Shown: positions 33,514-36,954 of the stretch, piece after piece
Layout of the letters: each line of letters starts with the position of its first letter
Position numbering within the stretch: the stretch's first letter is position 1
Origin: Anoxybacillus sp. J5B_2022
GTDB taxonomy: Bacteria; Bacillota; Bacilli; Bacillales; Anoxybacillaceae
Reading direction: 5' to 3'
DNA length: 36,954 bases
Assembly: GCF_026847645.1 (NCBI RefSeq)
Contig: NZ_JAPSMC010000028.1
Location: 1-36,954 of the forward strand
Program-made: the position numbers and the translations under genes
Notes under the pieces: model-generated
What the model was told of the DNA's origin: nothing
The model's database searches: none
The model's input: the letters and a program-made list of their open reading frames with translations, nothing else

Positions 33514-34041
33514 ATGGACAATCAAGCATATATCGCGCTCGGCTCTAATATCGGCAATCGTCTGCGATATTTGCACGAGGCTGTTAAAAAATTAGCGGAG
33601 TATGAGCAAATTTTAGTTGTCGAAACATCTTCGATTTATGAAACCGATCCTGTCGGTTACGTTCAGCAAAATAAATTTTTAAACATGGTCGTTCACATCC
33701 GGACCTCCCTTTCTCCTTTTGCTTTGCTGGAAGTGACGCAAAAAATCGAGCAGGAACTAGGGAGAAAACGGGAAATACGATGGGGACCGCGCACGTTAGA
33801 CCTTGACATTTTATTATATAATCACGAAAATATTGAAACAGAGCGACTTACGATTCCGCATCCACGAATGACAGAAAGAGCATTTGTCTTAGTTCCGTTG
33901 CTCGAAATTGATGAACATATACACATTCCAACTATGAAACGCCATGCAGCGTTACTGATAGATGAACTATCGGATAAAGAAGGGGTACGCCTATGGAAGC
34001 AGAAAAGTGGGGGAGACGTATTCGCGCTTTTCGAAAACTAA
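33514..34041 (+). CDS. folK: 2-amino-4-hydroxy-6-hydroxymethyldihydropteridine pyrophosphokinase
   Basis: FolK pyrophosphorylates the hydroxymethyl-pterin before FolP uses it. The 175-aa protein has YIALGSNIGNRLRYLHEAV, SSIYETDPVGYVQQNKFLN and the signature RWGPRTLDLDILLY with the magnesium-binding Asp pair. Its ATG directly abuts the folB stop. Its 3' end overlaps yazB by 49 nt. Confidence 0.95.
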   Translation: MDNQAYIALGSNIGNRLRYLHEAVKKLAEYEQILVVETSSIYETDPVGYVQQNKFLNMVVHIRTSLSPFALLEVTQKIEQELGRKREIRWGPRTLDLDILLYNHENIETERLTIPHPRMTERAFVLVPLLEIDEHIHIPTMKRHAALLIDELSDKEGVRLWKQKSGGDVFALFEN

Positions 34042-34223
34042 AAGGATACACACAAGAGCGGTTTGCAAAAGACTTAGGTGTGTCGGTATCCGTTTTAGGG
34101 GAAATTGAGCGCGGAAACCGGTTGCCAACGGAACAGTTTTTGCAAATGGCAGCAAAGTGCTTAAACATAGCAATAGAGGAACTTTATCCGCCGGATGAAG
34201 AAAGGAGGTTCGAACATGTTTAA
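33993..34223 (+). CDS. yazB: XRE-family helix-turn-helix protein YazB
   Basis: This 76-aa protein is essentially one Cro/C1-type helix-turn-helix (RIRAFRKLKGYTQERFAKDL; VSVLGEIERGNRLPTEQFLQ). Its B. subtilis counterpart YazB has no known target. It lies in the folate operon, overlapping folK upstream and dusB downstream by a few bases, and is therefore co-transcribed. Being conserved here suggests it may regulate the operon, but that is speculation. The ATG at 33993 has no clear ribosome-binding site, consistent with coupling. Confidence 0.85.
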   Translation: MEAEKWGRRIRAFRKLKGYTQERFAKDLGVSVSVLGEIERGNRLPTEQFLQMAAKCLNIAIEELYPPDEERRFEHV

Positions 34224-35174
34224 AATCGGGAATGTTGAAATCAAAAATCGTGTCGTTCTTGCCCCGATGGCCGGAGTATGCAACTCAGCATTTCGTTTGA
34301 CTGTCAAAGAATTCGGAGCCGGTCTTGTTTGTGCAGAAATGGTCAGCGATAAGGGTATTTTATTTAACAATGAGAAAACGTTAGATATGCTTTACATCGA
34401 TGAACGCGAGAAACCGTTAAGCTTGCAAATTTTTGGCGGAGAGAAGGAAACGCTCGTTGAAGCGGCGCGATTTGTCGATAAAAATACGAACGCAGATATT
34501 ATCGATATTAATATGGGCTGCCCTGTTCCGAAAATCACAAAATGTGATGCCGGCGCAAAATGGCTGCTAGACCCAAACAAAATTTACGATGTCGTCAGCG
34601 CGGTTGTTGATGCGGTCGAAAAGCCTGTAACAGTAAAAATGCGGATCGGATGGGATGAGCATCATATTTATGCGGTCGAAAATGCTCAAGCGGTCGAACG
34701 TGCGGGGGGCAAAGCCGTTGCCGTCCACGGAAGAACGAGAGCGCAAATGTACGAAGGTAAAGCGGACTGGAACGTCATTAAACAAGTCAAAGAAGCGGTT
34801 AAGATCCCGGTCATCGGAAATGGCGATGTCCAAACCCCTCAAGATGCAAAACGAATGCTAGAGGAAACAGGGGTAGACGGTGTGATGATCGGACGGTCCG
34901 TTATTTAGAAACAGGAGAATTGATTCCAGAGCCTTCTGTCAGAGAAAAAATTGATGTGTGCATTTTGCATCTTGACCGTTTGATTGCTTTGAAAAATGAG
35001 CATATTGCGGTCAAAGAAATGCGCAAGCACGCTGCTTGGTATTTAAAAGGCATCCGCGGAAATGCAAAAGTACGCAATGCGATTAACGAATGCAATACTC
35101 GCGAAGAGCTTGTTTCACTTTTAATGAACTTTGTAGAAGAAGTAGAAGCAAAACAAAACGTGCAGGCTGTGTAA
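34216..35174 (+). pseudogene. dusB: tRNA-dihydrouridine synthase DusB, disrupted by a frameshifting deletion
   Basis: The first part (34216-34908) encodes a normal Dus N-terminus: KNRVVLAPMAGVCNSAFR, the catalytic Cys in NMGCPVPK (about residue 101) and VHGRTRAQMYEGKADW, then stops after GVDGVMIGRSVI. The rest of DusB (VRYLETGELIPEPSVREKI onward) follows at once in another frame, from GTC 34896 to 35174. About a dozen residues expected between GR and VRYLETG (an AALGNPW...YRT-like segment) are missing. A deletion near 34891-34897 of length 3n+1 explains both. The start is ATG 34216 behind AAAGGAGG (34200-34207). It lies between yazB and lysS. Confidence 0.85.
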
Positions 35175-35191
35175 TGAGAAAGACGTAATAA

Positions 35192-36742
<1,551 letters not shown>

Positions 36743-36748
36743 CGTTAC

Positions 36749-36786
36749 ATAGGGGGCGCGCAAAATAACAGTGCCCCCTATTTTAG
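36749..36786 (+). terminator. intrinsic terminator after lysS
   Basis: ATAGGGGGC (36749-36757) and GCCCCCTAT (36773-36781) form a 9-bp GC-rich stem around a 15-nt loop, followed by TTTTAG. Confidence 0.88.
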
Positions 36787-36814
36787 TTCGTATGAAATGA
36801 CCTGAAAAATATAG

Positions 36815-36954
36815 TTGATTTAATGTTTTAAATGTGATAAATTAAAAATCGTCACTTTTCCTTAAGAGGTCGAGCGAAAAAATAAAAAATGTATTGACTA
36901 AATAAAACGAAACGTGATATATTAAAGAGGTCGCCTTAAGCGACTAAAAAATAA
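36815..36954 (+). promoter_or_regulatory. tandem promoters, probably of an rRNA operon beyond the window
   Basis: P1: TTGATT (36815-36820), a 17-nt spacer and TAAATT (36838-36843). P2: TTGACT (36894-36899), an 18-nt spacer and TATATT (36918-36923). Then a small GTCGC-CTTAA-GCGAC hairpin in the leader, with no ORF. In B. subtilis lysS is followed by an rRNA operon with tandem P1/P2 promoters, so a 16S gene is expected just past the edge. Confidence 0.6.

Overview
This window is a stretch of chromosome from a spore-forming member of the Bacillaceae. It runs from veg to lysS and stops in the promoter of what should be a ribosomal RNA operon. Gene order follows the Bacillus subtilis origin-proximal region almost gene for gene (veg-sspF-ispE-purR-yabJ-spoVG-glmU-prs-ctc-pth-fin-mfd-spoVT-yabM-yabN-yabO-yabP-yabQ-divIC-yabR-tRNAs-spoIIE-yabS-yabT-tilS-hpt-ftsH-coaX-hslO-cysK-pab/fol-yazB-dusB-lysS). 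Protein sequences and base composition look like a thermophilic relative such as Anoxybacillus or Geobacillus, but the genus is inference only. Every gene lies on the + strand, as expected for housekeeping genes co-directional with replication.

Layout: 1-3.6 kb holds veg, a spore SASP gene, ispE, the purine repressor, ridA and spoVG. 3.6-7.7 kb holds glmU, prs, the L25/Ctc gene, pth and fin. 7.8-12.0 kb holds mfd and spoVT. 12.2-17.4 kb holds a flippase-like gene, mazG, rqcP, the spore genes yabP and yabQ, divIC and an S1-domain gene. 17.4-18.0 kb has tRNA-Met and tRNA-Glu separated by a strongly folded 97-bp element. 18.0-24.3 kb holds spoIIE, yabS, yabT, tilS and hpt. 24.3-29.2 kb holds ftsH, coaX, hslO and cysK. 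29.4-34.2 kb is the pab/folate operon plus yazB. 34.2-36.7 kb holds a broken dusB and lysS, followed by tandem rRNA-type promoters.

The main discovery candidate is a recurrent regulatory layout. Six sporulation or stress genes that sit directly behind another gene with no intervening terminator (spoVG, ctc, fin, spoVT, yabP, yabS) each have an inverted repeat. The right arm covers the gene's own ribosome-binding region. The left arm lies at or upstream of the gene's own sigma-H/F/E/G-type promoter, in four cases inside its spacer or overlapping its -10. Read-through mRNA from the upstream gene would carry both arms and hide the ribosome-binding site. mRNA started at the dedicated promoter would lack the left arm and be translated. 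This predicts translational insulation of spore genes against vegetative read-through.

Other notable items are two identical 143-bp MITE-like elements in opposite orientation about 25 kb apart, each with an 8-bp target duplication; a frameshifting deletion in dusB that looks like slippage between short direct repeats; folB without a usual start codon at the conserved position; a spoIIE promoter with the unusual 21-bp Spo0A-type spacing; and a 7-codon leader ORF overlapping the yabP start.
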